From Anaerolineales bacterium (GTDB taxonomy: Bacteria; Chloroflexota; Anaerolineae; Anaerolineales; UBA4823): a stretch of 64,000 nt of DNA. Position 1 is the stretch's first letter, and each line of letters opens with the position of its first letter. Location of the stretch: NCBI GenBank assembly GCA_016932955.1, contig JAFGBV010000298.1, positions 1 through 64,000 of the forward strand, given 5' to 3'. Below are positions 1-8,948 of this stretch, one piece after another. A program made the translations under genes and the position numbers. The notes beneath the pieces were generated by a model. The model saw only the letters and a list, made by a program, of their open reading frames with translations. It was not told where the DNA came from and made no database searches.

Positions 1-2
1 CA

Positions 3-85
3 TCTCAATAAAACGGGGGAAGTGGGGTGTTTTGTGCGTGCTCCGCACGCACAAAACACCCCACACCCCAAGTTATTGAGAAGTT
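3..85. repeat. Palindromic repeat element, copy A
   Basis: A perfect 20-bp stem (22-41 with 45-64) closes on a 3-nt loop TCC. Outside it lie CTCAATAA at 4-11 and TTATTGAG at 73-80, which are inverted repeats of each other. The same arrangement recurs in opposite orientation near 24097-24184, with three stem positions changed on both arms so that pairing is kept. The element overlaps the region just ahead of the esterase gene. The left flank lies at the window edge, so a target duplication cannot be tested here. Confidence 0.75.
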
Positions 86-1071
86 ACTATAGGATCGTTG
101 TTATTTTGATGTTGGGGGTTTTCTTGCTGGGTTGCAGCACAGTTCCAAGCTCGCCTCCCTTGCAGGAGGCGGCGCCTCTGAGAAGCGGCACGCCGAGCCT
201 GGCTGCATTTACGGCTTTGCAGAACACGTTGCCACCAGAAAGCACCCCGCTGCCCCCAGCAGAAAGCACCCCGCTGCTGAGCGCAACGCAAACAGCAACA
301 CTACAAGCCATGCCTATCCCTGCTTCGTCAACACCTTCCACGCAACCAGGCCTCCTGGATTGTCTGGGCGCGGGAGGAGAGATCCAGCGCGCAGAGCTCG
401 CCACCAATGCGCTCTCAGATGCGTTGCAATATCGCGTGTATGTGCCGCCCTGTTATGATGAGCAGCCCGAACTGTCGTATGCAGTCCTTTACCTCATTCA
501 CGGCTGGGATGCCGACGATGAACAATGGGAACGCCTGGGGGTCGCTGATGTTGCAGACGCGCTCATTGCGGGGGGCAAGATAGCGCCTTTTTTGATTGTG
601 ATGCCGCGCGATCGTATTATGCGCGAGCCAGCGAATGATGGGTTTGGCCAGGCGTTGGTATCCGACCTGGTACCCTGGATCGACGCACAGTATCGTACCC
701 GGCCTGTTCGCGAAATGCGCGCCATTGGGGGAATCTCGCGCGGAGCAGCATGGGCGTTGCACCTGGGCTTGCTATATTTTGACCTTTTTGGGGGCGTGGG
801 GATGCACAGTGGCTTTGTTTTTTATAGCGATTTCAGCAATGTGGCGAGCTGGCTGGATCAAATCCCCGCCGAGAGCAGGCCGCGTTTTTACCTTGACGTT
901 GGTGATAAGGACAGCCCCACAGTGGTAGAATCGGCGGCCTGGTTTGAAGCGCAGCTCACCCAAAGGGCAATTGAGCATGAATGGCATTTCTATGTGGGCA
1001 ATCATGATGAAGCCTATTGGGGAACCCACCTGGAGCAATATCTGCGCTGGTATAGCCAGGGCTGGAAGTGA
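76..1071 (+). CDS. Putative esterase lipoprotein (esterase D / enterochelin-esterase-like)
   Basis: The product is an exported alpha/beta-hydrolase, probably cleaving an ester substrate at the outer face of the membrane. The nucleophile motif GISRG, a later DVGDKD (acid) and YVGNHD (histidine) form a plausible triad, and HGWD near residue 140 suits the oxyanion region. The N-terminus has a short hydrophobic helix ending in LLGC, a lipobox, followed by a Ser/Thr/Pro-rich linker of roughly 80 residues. The frame is open from a GTG at 22, but that lies at the base of the hairpin element. I prefer TTG at 76, which gives a short Arg-containing signal peptide; ATG at 109 is another option. There is no clear ribosome-binding site for any of them. 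The substrate is unknown. Confidence 0.75.
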   Translation: MRSYYRIVVILMLGVFLLGCSTVPSSPPLQEAAPLRSGTPSLAAFTALQNTLPPESTPLPPAESTPLLSATQTATLQAMPIPASSTPSTQPGLLDCLGAGGEIQRAELATNALSDALQYRVYVPPCYDEQPELSYAVLYLIHGWDADDEQWERLGVADVADALIAGGKIAPFLIVMPRDRIMREPANDGFGQALVSDLVPWIDAQYRTRPVREMRAIGGISRGAAWALHLGLLYFDLFGGVGMHSGFVFYSDFSNVASWLDQIPAESRPRFYLDVGDKDSPTVVESAAWFEAQLTQRAIEHEWHFYVGNHDEAYWGTHLEQYLRWYSQGWK

Positions 1072-1073
1072 TT

Positions 1074-1082
1074 TGATATAAT
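1074..1082 (+). promoter_or_regulatory. Extended -10 promoter of gatCA
   Basis: The sequence TGATATAAT matches an extended -10 element (TGnTATAAT). It ends 7 nt before the ATG at 1090, so transcription should begin at or next to the start codon, giving a leaderless message. No good -35 box is visible, which fits an extended -10 promoter. Confidence 0.6.
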
Positions 1083-1089
1083 TTCCGTG

Positions 1090-1377
1090 ATGACTCTCAC
1101 GATGCAAGAAGTTGAGCATATTGCCAGGCTGGCCCGGCTGAGCCTGACAGATCAGGAGAAGGCATTGTTCCAGCAGCAGCTTTCAGCAATTCTGGATTAT
1201 GCCAGTCAGTTGCAGGCCCTGGATACCAGCGATGTTCCGGTTATCCCAAGTGCCTCATCATTCCACGGGCAGTTGCGCCCGGATGATGAGTTCCCCGGCC
1301 TGAGCCTGGCGGATCTTTTGCGGAATGCGCCAGAGCTGGCGGAGAACCAGTTCCGCATTCCCCCGGTATTTGAGTGA
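1090..1377 (+). CDS. gatC: Asp-tRNA(Asn)/Glu-tRNA(Gln) amidotransferase subunit C
   Basis: GatC is the small structural subunit of the GatCAB amidotransferase, which converts Glu-tRNA(Gln) or Asp-tRNA(Asn) to the amidated form in the cytoplasm. The 95-residue product has the family start pattern EVEHIARLARLSL and the DxVP-type motif TSDVPVIPSA, and ends with a RIPPVFE-like tail typical of the family. ATG at 1090 follows the -10 box by 7 nt; GTG at 1087 and ATG at 1102 are possible alternatives. The gene overlaps gatA by 4 nt. The third subunit gene, gatB, is about 17 kb away on the other strand. Confidence 0.93.
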   Translation: MTLTMQEVEHIARLARLSLTDQEKALFQQQLSAILDYASQLQALDTSDVPVIPSASSFHGQLRPDDEFPGLSLADLLRNAPELAENQFRIPPVFE

Positions 1378-2921
1378 AGCAGGGAAATGAAAGTGCGTCG
1401 ACCCATCGCATGCTTACTGATTTGATCGCAGACGGCAGCCTCTCTGTTGTTGAAATGAGCCGCGGCTTGCGCCGGGGGGATTACGCGAGTCGTGAGCTGG
1501 CAGAGGCCAGCTTCCGCTGTATCGAACGTTTGGATCCGCAGTTACATGCCTTCCTGACCTTGCTGCCCGAGCAGGCGTATGCACAGGCAGATGAGGCTGA
1601 CCGGCGGCTGGCGGCATACCGGCAGGATCCCGGCTTACCGCTTCCCCTTTTGATGGGTATTCCCCTGGCAGTGAAGGATGTGCTCTGCGTTGCCGATGTG
1701 GCCTGTACCTGCGGCTCGCGCATTCTGCAGGGATTTGTTTCTCCATACGATGCGACTGTTGTGCAGCGCCTGCGCCAGGCTGGGATGGTCTTCCTGGGCA
1801 AGACCAATACAGATGAATTCGCCATGGGCTCTTCCACAGAGAATTCCGCCTATGGCGTGACGCATAACCCATGGGATTTGCAGCGCGTGCCGGGAGGCTC
1901 GAGTGGCGGTAGCGCCGCGGCAGTGGCCGCGCACCTGGCGCCGGTGGCTTTGGGCACAGATACCGGTGGAAGCGTGCGCCAGCCGGCTGCCTTTTGCGGG
2001 GTGACTGGGATCAAGCCTACCTATGGGCGCGTCTCTCGTTATGGCCTGGTGGCGTATGGTTCTTCTCTGGATACAGTGGGGGTTTTAGGTCACAGCGCAG
2101 AGGATGTGGCCCTTGTTTTTGCGGCAATGGCTGGATATGATCCGCACGATGCCACCTCCACCAATCGAGCGCTGCCGGATCTGAACCTGGAGGGCGTGCA
2201 GGATCTGCGTGGTCTCCGCGTGGGGGTGCCGGCTGAATATTTTGTCGATGGCATCCAGGCGGAAGTTGAATCTGCGGTGCGTCAGGCGCTTGGTGTGATG
2301 CAAGGAATGGGGGCAGAAATCCAGGAGATCAATCTTCCCTATACGCCTTATGCCCTGCCGGTGTACTATTTGATCGCTCCCGCGGAGGCCTCGGCGAACT
2401 TGGCACGCTATGATGGTGTGCGCTATGGGCCGCGGCAGGCTGCCAACAAGATGTGGGATATTTTCTATGAAACCCGGGGCAAGTTGTTTGGCGCCGAGGT
2501 CAAACGCCGTATCATGCTGGGAACCTATGCTCTCTCTGCGGGCTATTATGATGCTTATTATGCACAAGCTCAAAAAGTGCGCACCTTGATCCGGGCCGAC
2601 TTCGAAGCTGCCTTTGCACAGGTGGATGTGATCGCCGCCCCGGTTACGCCCACCACGGCTTTCCGGATTGGCGAGCACAGCGATGATCCATTAGCCATGT
2701 ATCTGGAGGATGTGTTTACTCTGCCTGCCAACCTGGCAGGGATCCCCGGCATAGCATTTCCCGTGGGGTACGATCAACAAGGCTTGCCGGTGGGGATGCA
2801 ACTGATGGGACCGCATTTCAGCGAAGATGTTCTTCTGCAAGCAGCCCATGCTTATCAGCGAGCAACCGATTGGCACCGCCGCATTCCACCACTCTGTCGT
2901 TCGATATTCGAGAAGGGATAA
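1374..2921 (+). CDS. gatA: Asp-tRNA(Asn)/Glu-tRNA(Gln) amidotransferase subunit A
   Basis: GatA is the glutaminase subunit that releases ammonia for GatB. The amidase signature is complete: Lys101, cis-Ser176 in GGSSGGS and nucleophile Ser200 in TDTGGS, with the 75- and 24-residue spacings of known GatA proteins. The 515-residue length is normal. The chosen GTG at 1374 overlaps the gatC stop (GTGA), suggesting coupled translation. ATG at 1410 is the alternative and would remove twelve poorly conserved residues. The M3 peptidase gene follows after 3 nt, so gatC, gatA and the peptidase probably share a transcript. Confidence 0.95.
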   Translation: MKQGNESASTHRMLTDLIADGSLSVVEMSRGLRRGDYASRELAEASFRCIERLDPQLHAFLTLLPEQAYAQADEADRRLAAYRQDPGLPLPLLMGIPLAVKDVLCVADVACTCGSRILQGFVSPYDATVVQRLRQAGMVFLGKTNTDEFAMGSSTENSAYGVTHNPWDLQRVPGGSSGGSAAAVAAHLAPVALGTDTGGSVRQPAAFCGVTGIKPTYGRVSRYGLVAYGSSLDTVGVLGHSAEDVALVFAAMAGYDPHDATSTNRALPDLNLEGVQDLRGLRVGVPAEYFVDGIQAEVESAVRQALGVMQGMGAEIQEINLPYTPYALPVYYLIAPAEASANLARYDGVRYGPRQAANKMWDIFYETRGKLFGAEVKRRIMLGTYALSAGYYDAYYAQAQKVRTLIRADFEAAFAQVDVIAAPVTPTTAFRIGEHSDDPLAMYLEDVFTLPANLAGIPGIAFPVGYDQQGLPVGMQLMGPHFSEDVLLQAAHAYQRATDWHRRIPPLCRSIFEKG

Positions 2922-2924
2922 AAA

Positions 2925-4634
2925 ATGCCATCACAAGAACTTCCTCAATCGCACAACCAGTTTATGCAATGGGGTTGGGAGCAATTTCAACCTTATGTGG
3001 ATGAATTATTAGGTGTGGTCTTAAGCCCTGCCAATGTGGAGCACTGGCTGACCGATTGGTCTAACTTGCGCCGGGTGGTTACCGAGATGGCCGAGCGCCT
3101 GTATGTTGCCACCACGCTGAATACCGCCGATGCGGAGGCAGAGCAGCGCTTCAATCGTTATCTGGATGAGATTTATCCGCAAGCACAGGCAAGCGACCAG
3201 GCGCTGAAGGAGATGTTGCTGCGCAGCGGTCTGGAGCCTGCTGGTTTTGAGATCCCCCTGCGCAATATGCGCGCCGAGGCGGCGATCTTTTGCCAGCAGA
3301 ACCTGCCCCTGCTCAGTGAGGAGCGCAAGCTGAGCAATACCTATGATCGCATCATTGGCGCGCAAACCATCAACTGGGATGGGCAGGAGAAAACCCTTTC
3401 CCAACTGCGCCCGGTGTATCAAGAGCAGGATCGCACCCTGCGCGAGCGGGCGTGGCGCGCCGCTTCGGAACGGCAATTGCTAGACCGCCAGCCGCTCAGT
3501 GAATTGTGGCAAAAATTGATCGCCTTGCGCGGGCAGGTGGCTGCCAACGCTGGTTTTGCGGATTACCGTTCTTACCGCTGGCAGGAGCTGCTTCGCTTCG
3601 ATTACACTCCCCAGGATTGCGCTCGTTTCCACGATGCAATTGAGCAAGAAGCATTGCCCTTGGTGAGACGGATTATCGAGAAACGTTGTCGTAGGTTGGG
3701 AATTTCATCGCTGCGGCCCTGGGATAAGGATGTGGACCCGCTCGGTCGCCCGCCGCTGCGCCCCTACCAGACTATTGATCAACTGGTGGAGACCTCAGGC
3801 CGCATCTTTGATCGCGTGGACCCACAGTTGGGCAGATATTTCGACCTCATGCGCCGCCAGGGCTTGATGGACTTAGATAACCGCAAAGGGAAAGCGCCGG
3901 GGGCATACTGCACCGCTTTCTCTTGGGCAGGTGTTCCCTTTATGTTTGTCAATGCAGTGGGCTTGCATGATGATGTTCAGACTACACTGCACGAGGCAGG
4001 GCATGCTTTCCATGTTTTTGAAAGCATCCATCTCCCTTACCATCACCAATTGGCAGTGGGGATGGAGTTTGCCGAAGTGGCATCCACGGCCATGGAATTG
4101 TTGGCGGCGCCTTATTTGGCGACTCGTGAGGGTGGCTTTTACGCTGAGCAGGATGCCGCCCGTGCACGTATCCAGTTTTTAGAGAGCACCGTCTTGTTCT
4201 GGCCTTACATGGCTGTGGTGGATGCTTTCCAACATTGGGTGTACGAGAATCATGCTGCGGCAAGCGACCCGGCGAACTGCGATGCCAAGTGGCGTGAGCT
4301 GTGGGGGCGGTTTATGCAGGCGGAAGATTGGAGCGGGTTGGATGATGCAGCCATGACCGGCTGGCAGCGGAAACTGCATATCTTCCAGGTGCCATTTTAT
4401 TACATCGAATATGGCATTGCCCAACTGGGAGCCCTTCAGGTTTGGCGCAACGCACTGAAGGATCAGGTCGGGGCAGTGGCTGCCTACCGCAAAGCATTGG
4501 CTTTGGGGGGCTCGGTCTCTTTGCCGGCTCTCTATGCTGCCGCAGGGGCCAAATTTTCTTTTGATGCCAGCATGGTGCGCCAGGCGGTGCAGTTAGTGGA
4601 AGAGGTGATCGAGCGCCTGGAGCAGGTATCTTGA
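2925..4634 (+). CDS. M3-family oligoendopeptidase (PepF-like zinc peptidase)
   Basis: This is a 569-residue cytoplasmic zinc metallopeptidase of the thimet/oligopeptidase F group, predicted to trim short peptides. The zinc motif HEAGH is at residues 356-360 and the downstream EFAEVAST helix (about 381-388) carries the glutamate expected as third ligand. The helical N-terminal half and C-terminal lid are of normal size. A good ribosome-binding site (GAGAAGGGA) precedes the ATG, three bases after the gatA stop. The link with gatA is probably only shared transcription. Substrate range cannot be read from the sequence. Confidence 0.9.
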   Translation: MPSQELPQSHNQFMQWGWEQFQPYVDELLGVVLSPANVEHWLTDWSNLRRVVTEMAERLYVATTLNTADAEAEQRFNRYLDEIYPQAQASDQALKEMLLRSGLEPAGFEIPLRNMRAEAAIFCQQNLPLLSEERKLSNTYDRIIGAQTINWDGQEKTLSQLRPVYQEQDRTLRERAWRAASERQLLDRQPLSELWQKLIALRGQVAANAGFADYRSYRWQELLRFDYTPQDCARFHDAIEQEALPLVRRIIEKRCRRLGISSLRPWDKDVDPLGRPPLRPYQTIDQLVETSGRIFDRVDPQLGRYFDLMRRQGLMDLDNRKGKAPGAYCTAFSWAGVPFMFVNAVGLHDDVQTTLHEAGHAFHVFESIHLPYHHQLAVGMEFAEVASTAMELLAAPYLATREGGFYAEQDAARARIQFLESTVLFWPYMAVVDAFQHWVYENHAAASDPANCDAKWRELWGRFMQAEDWSGLDDAAMTGWQRKLHIFQVPFYYIEYGIAQLGALQVWRNALKDQVGAVAAYRKALALGGSVSLPALYAAAGAKFSFDASMVRQAVQLVEEVIERLEQVS

Positions 4635-4640
4635 CCCGGC

Positions 4641-5309
4641 TTACTTCCCGTTGCGGGAGTTGACCACCTCTTCGGCAGAGAAAACCACCTCTTCTTTGCC
4701 GGTCAGTTTTTCCTGGGCTTTGCAAACGATCAAGTCCAGGTGTCCGGAATGGGCTACATAATCTAGCTCATCCGCCGGAACCGTCAGCACCGGGCAGAGA
4801 GCGAAGTGAGCAATCCACTCCTCATAGAGACTGTTCAACTGTTGCAGGTACTCGGCAGTAATCCTGCGCTCGTAATCTCGGCCGCGGTGGGCGATACGCT
4901 GCTGCAAGGTTGGAACCGAAGCGCGTAGATAGATCACCAGATCGGGTGGCGGGAGGAATTCGGTGAGCACGCAATAGAGCTCGTGGTAACTCTGGTAATC
5001 GCGCTCACCCATTAGACCCTGGCGGTAAAGATTCTGGGCAAATACTTCGGCGTCTTCATATACGCTGCGATCCTGGATGGCAGAAGTGGGGTGATCCAGC
5101 AACTGCCGGTGGGCGCGCAGGCGGTGGGTGAGGAAGAAGATCTGCGAGTGGAAGGACCAGGTGTGCATATCCTGGTAAAAATCAGCCAGGTAGGGGTTTT
5201 CAGCAACCGGCTCATAAAAAGGCTGCCAGCCCAGATTCTTTGCCAACAGAGAAACCAGCGTTGATTTCCCCACCCCGATATTTCCGGCGACCGCTATAAA
5301 TTTCTTCAT
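4641..5309 (-). CDS. Deoxynucleoside kinase (dNK/dGK family)
   Basis: The 222-residue protein should phosphorylate deoxynucleosides for nucleotide salvage. The P-loop GNIGVGKST is at residues 9-17, the DRS motif at 80-82, and an Arg-rich lid (RIAHRGRDYERR) near residue 155. All three are typical of the deoxyadenosine/deoxyguanosine kinase group; the base preference is not certain. The start is set by AGGGGAGCT just upstream of the ATG; the frame is open further upstream but into the preceding gene. It begins 13 nt after the stop of the ATP-grasp gene upstream and is convergent with the M3 peptidase gene. Confidence 0.88.
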   Translation of the reverse strand: MKKFIAVAGNIGVGKSTLVSLLAKNLGWQPFYEPVAENPYLADFYQDMHTWSFHSQIFFLTHRLRAHRQLLDHPTSAIQDRSVYEDAEVFAQNLYRQGLMGERDYQSYHELYCVLTEFLPPPDLVIYLRASVPTLQQRIAHRGRDYERRITAEYLQQLNSLYEEWIAHFALCPVLTVPADELDYVAHSGHLDLIVCKAQEKLTGKEEVVFSAEEVVNSRNGK

Positions 5310-5322
5310 AAGCTCCCCTTGA

Positions 5323-7650
5323 TTAATCGGACTGGACAAGCAAGGCAACCGCCTGGCCTCTCTCATCGTCCATGATCAAGTCCAATTGATATCCAGTACG
5401 GTAAGATGAAACCCGGATCAGGCGCAGGCAGTCTTCCAGGCTGGCTGCCTCTGGCAAGAAATCACTGGCTAGGTTTGGGGTGTGGTAGAAAAAATCCTGG
5501 TTAAAGACCGTCTCGGGATCATCCAGGTAAACTGCCAGGGGATAGATCTGGGACTCGAGCAGATCCTGGAAGAAATGAGTACCAAACGAGGGCTCTGGCG
5601 CCGGGCCGATTCCCTTTCCGGAAAGCTCAACCAGGGCGCGGGAATAGTAGATATCCCCATAACCAATGGGCACCCCCAGGTCGGGATTGGATGTGCCCCA
5701 CCGCCCAGGGCCCACGCAGATAAAGTTTTCCTTTTCCAGCCTGGCATTGAGCAAACCAATGCAGCGCACCAGCTCCGCACGCGCAGCGGGTGTTTCCGGG
5801 GAGAAATAGCCCTCTGGCGTCACGAAGAGAACGTACTGTATTCCTGAGACAATGCCCTGCGGCACCACCCGGCTGGTAGAGAAGATTACATCTGCGGGGT
5901 TGATGCTCGGCGGCAAATTCGCCTTGCTCTCTTTCAAGTGACTCTGCGGGCGGCATTGCAGCAGGCAAATAGTGATTTGGGGGGAGGAGGAAGATGACTC
6001 TGTGATCTTGATGGTGAACTCGGTATCTACCGGAGACTGGTAATATTCTTCCAGTAGTTTTACCATCTTGCGCAAGCGCTCTGGTAATGGCGTACGGCGC
6101 AGCAGCTCGTTGAAGGTTAGCACAAGCTGGCTGGTGTCCCCTTCGGTGAGGATGCTGCGCAGGGGGGTGAGGTATCCACCCTGGTCCAATTGTGCAATGT
6201 ATCGCAGCGGCTCGTAGCGCGCTGTCAGCACTTCCGCGACCGGAAGCGACTGGAAAGCATTTTCCTCCAGGTTAATCAGGTCGACGCTTTGCTGCGAGTA
6301 GCGGCGGATATCTTTTACCGAAGCCTGCGGGTGGAGCAATGGGTGGCTGAGCGCGACCAGGCGAGGATAATCATTACCCACCCGGTCCACCGCCCGCGTG
6401 CCCAAACCCCAGACCAGGCGCACAAATCCATCCTCGCGGCGGATCTGCGGCGACCAGCGAAACTGATTGCGGCTGAAAGCCACTCCGGCGGCATGCGGCA
6501 AGAAATACCGCCCGAAGCGCTCGCCTTCCACGGTTTGGATCAGGATCGCCATGCGCTCATCGTAATCTTGCAGGCCCTTACTGCGTCTGTATAGCAAGGC
6601 ATCGGCGTTGAAGATGCTGGCATAAATGCGCTGAATCGCCTGGGTCAGGTTTCGCAGGTTTTCTTCTGGCTTTCCCTGGTTGGGGCAAAAATGGCTCTCA
6701 TATTTTCCCGCAAAAGAGGTACCGAAATTATCTTCCAGCAGGCTGGAGGAACGCACAATGAGAGGCTGACCATCTACTTTTTCTAGCAGGCAGCGCAGTT
6801 CTTCCAGCACATCCGATGGGAAGTGACCTGCCAGGCAGTCGCGCACAATTTCTGGATAATCGAGGCGGATTTGCTCTTCGGTCTTGTATTTCTGGTCACC
6901 CCAGTGCATCAGAGCGTTCATCGCCATGAACTGGTAGGTTACATCGGCGCCCAGGTAGTAAGACTCCGGCGTGCACAGGTTATCGCGTATATCGTCTGGG
7001 GCAGTCTCCATCAGGATGCGCCGCGCCAGCAGCATCCCCGCAGCCTTGCCGCCGATCTTGCCGCCGCCGATCTTTCGCTGGCGAATCTCGCGCAGGTCAT
7101 CAATGGTGAGCCAATCTTTGGCGATCTTGACATAAGCGAGCTGGTCGCTGATCATGGTGCGGATCAGCACCACTTTGATCTCGCGCAGGCGGTGCTCAGC
7201 TTTTTGGCGCTCACCTGGGGGAAGTTTTTCGAGCGCGCTAGCTTGTTCGAAGAGCATGAATTGCGGAGCCAGTTCGGGGTTAAAAGAGACGCGCATCTCC
7301 TCATCCGGCGCACCGCGCTCTGCAAGCGTATCGCGCACGATCTGCTCGAAGCGCTCGTAGGGCAGGTTATAGGCGAAGTGGAAATCTGTCAGATGGTCGC
7401 GCACGCGGGAGAGGCGCATGTCCCATACATCGGCTGGCTCTTCGCCGAATGGGTCATGCAATGCTTCGCGGGCCTGGGATTGAATGGCGCGTTCGCGCGC
7501 TTCGCCTTCAAATGCAGCCTGGGTGATCACCCCGCTCTCAAATAGGACGCGGCGCATACGAGCCCGGATCTGTGAGGCCAGAATCGGGTATTGTATAAGG
7601 GATAAGTAAATCCGGAGAACTTTATCTGATGTGACAGACGGGAGGGTCAT
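5323..7650 (-). CDS. PEP/pyruvate-binding domain protein (PPDK-N ATP-grasp), no phosphohistidine domain
   Basis: The 775-residue protein has about 190 residues of unfamiliar, helix-rich N-terminus and then a PPDK N-terminal-like nucleotide-binding region. KIGGKAAG is near residue 198 and LIVRSSSLLED near 300, both hallmarks of pyruvate phosphate dikinase and PEP synthase ATP-grasp domains. I do not see the swivelling phosphohistidine domain or the C-terminal PEP barrel, so it should not be a complete PEP synthase. It may phosphorylate another protein or small molecule. It lies 4 nt downstream of dnaN and 13 nt upstream of the deoxynucleoside kinase gene, in one minus-strand operon. Confidence 0.8.
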   Translation of the reverse strand: MTLPSVTSDKVLRIYLSLIQYPILASQIRARMRRVLFESGVITQAAFEGEARERAIQSQAREALHDPFGEEPADVWDMRLSRVRDHLTDFHFAYNLPYERFEQIVRDTLAERGAPDEEMRVSFNPELAPQFMLFEQASALEKLPPGERQKAEHRLREIKVVLIRTMISDQLAYVKIAKDWLTIDDLREIRQRKIGGGKIGGKAAGMLLARRILMETAPDDIRDNLCTPESYYLGADVTYQFMAMNALMHWGDQKYKTEEQIRLDYPEIVRDCLAGHFPSDVLEELRCLLEKVDGQPLIVRSSSLLEDNFGTSFAGKYESHFCPNQGKPEENLRNLTQAIQRIYASIFNADALLYRRSKGLQDYDERMAILIQTVEGERFGRYFLPHAAGVAFSRNQFRWSPQIRREDGFVRLVWGLGTRAVDRVGNDYPRLVALSHPLLHPQASVKDIRRYSQQSVDLINLEENAFQSLPVAEVLTARYEPLRYIAQLDQGGYLTPLRSILTEGDTSQLVLTFNELLRRTPLPERLRKMVKLLEEYYQSPVDTEFTIKITESSSSSPQITICLLQCRPQSHLKESKANLPPSINPADVIFSTSRVVPQGIVSGIQYVLFVTPEGYFSPETPAARAELVRCIGLLNARLEKENFICVGPGRWGTSNPDLGVPIGYGDIYYSRALVELSGKGIGPAPEPSFGTHFFQDLLESQIYPLAVYLDDPETVFNQDFFYHTPNLASDFLPEAASLEDCLRLIRVSSYRTGYQLDLIMDDERGQAVALLVQSD

Positions 7651-7654
7651 CCCA

Positions 7655-8788
7655 TTAGCTGCCCAGATGCATTGGCATGATCACATGCAGGTAATTTTCT
7701 TCTCCTACGGGGCGTAGCACACCCGGGGTAGTATCGAGGTTCGTTTCCAGGATTACATTGGGCGTTTTGATCACATCCAGCACTTCACGCAGGAAACGCA
7801 CATTGAAGGCAATCAGGCGCTCAGGCCCTTCAATGTTGCCATCCAGCAAGGTCAGGTTAGAGCCGGTTTCCTCCGACTGTCCTGAGATTTCTACTGTCCC
7901 TGGCTCAAGCCCAGTGCCGGGGCGGATTTGGATGCGCGCGATGTGCGAGCCTTCGCGGGCAAAGATTTCCGCTTGTTTGCAGGCTTTGAGGAAAGCCAGG
8001 GTAGAGAGAACGGTGCGGGTTTGGTAAGTGCGTGGAATGACCTGCTCCAGATCGGGGTAAGTACCCTCGATCAGTTGTGAGACAAGCTCCACATCTTTGA
8101 GGTGGAAAATCACCTGTCCGCGGCCGGTGGGGAGAACCATGGTCACCACCTGGTCGCCATCACCAGAGATGCGCGCCAACTCGGTCAGCGCCCGGGCAGG
8201 GACGATGGCTTTGATTGCGTGTGGCGCGGAGGTAGAAAGAGCGGCTTTGCGGATGGAGAGGCGGAAGCCATCTGCGGCTTGCATGCCGATGAGGTTATCT
8301 TGCACGGTGATCAGCACGCCAGTGAGCACAGGGCGGGCTTCATCTGTGGAGGCGGCGAAGCCCACCTGCTGGATCATTTCTTTCAGGTCAGTCACATTGA
8401 TCTGCAGGCCGTCCCCCAGCTCTGGCACAGGCATCGGAGGAAATTCTTGCGCATCGATGCACTTGATGTCGGTGTTCGAGGCGCCGCAACGCACGTTTAG
8501 TGATTGTGTGCGTACATTCAACACCATCTCTACGCGGTCGGCAGGCAAAGTGCTGACCAGGTCTGAAAAGGTGCGCGCTGGAACCGTGGTTGATCCCTCT
8601 TCTTCGACTTTGGCGCCAATCCAACAGGTGATGCCGAGCTCTAGGTTGGTGGCCGAAAGGCGCAGGCGGCCTTCATCAGTGGCGATGAGCACATTCCCTA
8701 GCACGGGTAGGGTGGAACGCGGCGAAACAGCGCGCGATACAATGCTTAAACCATGGGCAAGATTCTCTTGCAAAACAGATACTTTCAT
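7655..8788 (-). CDS. dnaN: DNA polymerase III beta subunit (sliding clamp)
   Basis: The 377-residue product is the ring-shaped processivity clamp of the replicative polymerase. The length, the N-terminal pattern ending SRAVSPRSTLPVLGN, the central LTGVLI segment and the C-terminal PMHLGS-type end fit DnaN throughout. The start is supported by GGAGAGG upstream of the ATG. dnaA, recF and gyrB are not beside it here, so the location gives no evidence for a replication origin. A TATACT box lies about 100 nt upstream at 8880-8885 (complement). Confidence 0.96.
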   Translation of the reverse strand: MKVSVLQENLAHGLSIVSRAVSPRSTLPVLGNVLIATDEGRLRLSATNLELGITCWIGAKVEEEGSTTVPARTFSDLVSTLPADRVEMVLNVRTQSLNVRCGASNTDIKCIDAQEFPPMPVPELGDGLQINVTDLKEMIQQVGFAASTDEARPVLTGVLITVQDNLIGMQAADGFRLSIRKAALSTSAPHAIKAIVPARALTELARISGDGDQVVTMVLPTGRGQVIFHLKDVELVSQLIEGTYPDLEQVIPRTYQTRTVLSTLAFLKACKQAEIFAREGSHIARIQIRPGTGLEPGTVEISGQSEETGSNLTLLDGNIEGPERLIAFNVRFLREVLDVIKTPNVILETNLDTTPGVLRPVGEENYLHVIMPMHLGS

Positions 8789-8845
8789 ACGATCGCCTCT
8801 CCTCCATCCAGGTTACACAGCCAAAATCCCCTCTGGGGCGTTATG

Positions 8846-8944
8846 CCAACCCCAAGGTGTTGAGAAATACCTTGCACAGAGTATACAACGAGTGCGCTAA
8901 TTTTGCCAGTAGTACGCGCCCCACACCCCAAATTCGCCAGAAGT
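8846..8944. repeat. Decayed pieces of the palindromic repeat (tentative)
   Basis: Two segments between dnaN and the SGNH gene resemble the right-hand flank of the element at 1-85. One is CCCCAAGGTGTTGAGAA near 8851, the other CGCCCCACACCCCAAATTCG near 8919. Neither retains the long stem. They may be remnants or chance similarity. The same stretch carries a TATACT box on the minus strand (8880-8885), a candidate -10 for dnaN. Confidence 0.3.
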
Positions 8945-8948
8945 GCGT

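Noticed and set aside
4..80. Similarity of the CTCAATA ends of the palindromic element to the Fur-like half-site ATTCTCAATA
   Set aside because: The match is only seven to eight bases, the ends are 60 bp apart, and the Fur site is a compact 21-bp palindrome. I regard it as chance.
6823..7545. A 240-codon plus-strand frame inside the ATP-grasp gene
   Set aside because: It is a shadow of the conserved PPDK-like coding frame on the other strand.
7655..8948. A possible replication origin next to dnaN
   Set aside because: No dnaA, gyrB or recF gene and no cluster of DnaA-box-like sites (TTATCCACA) is visible in the gap.
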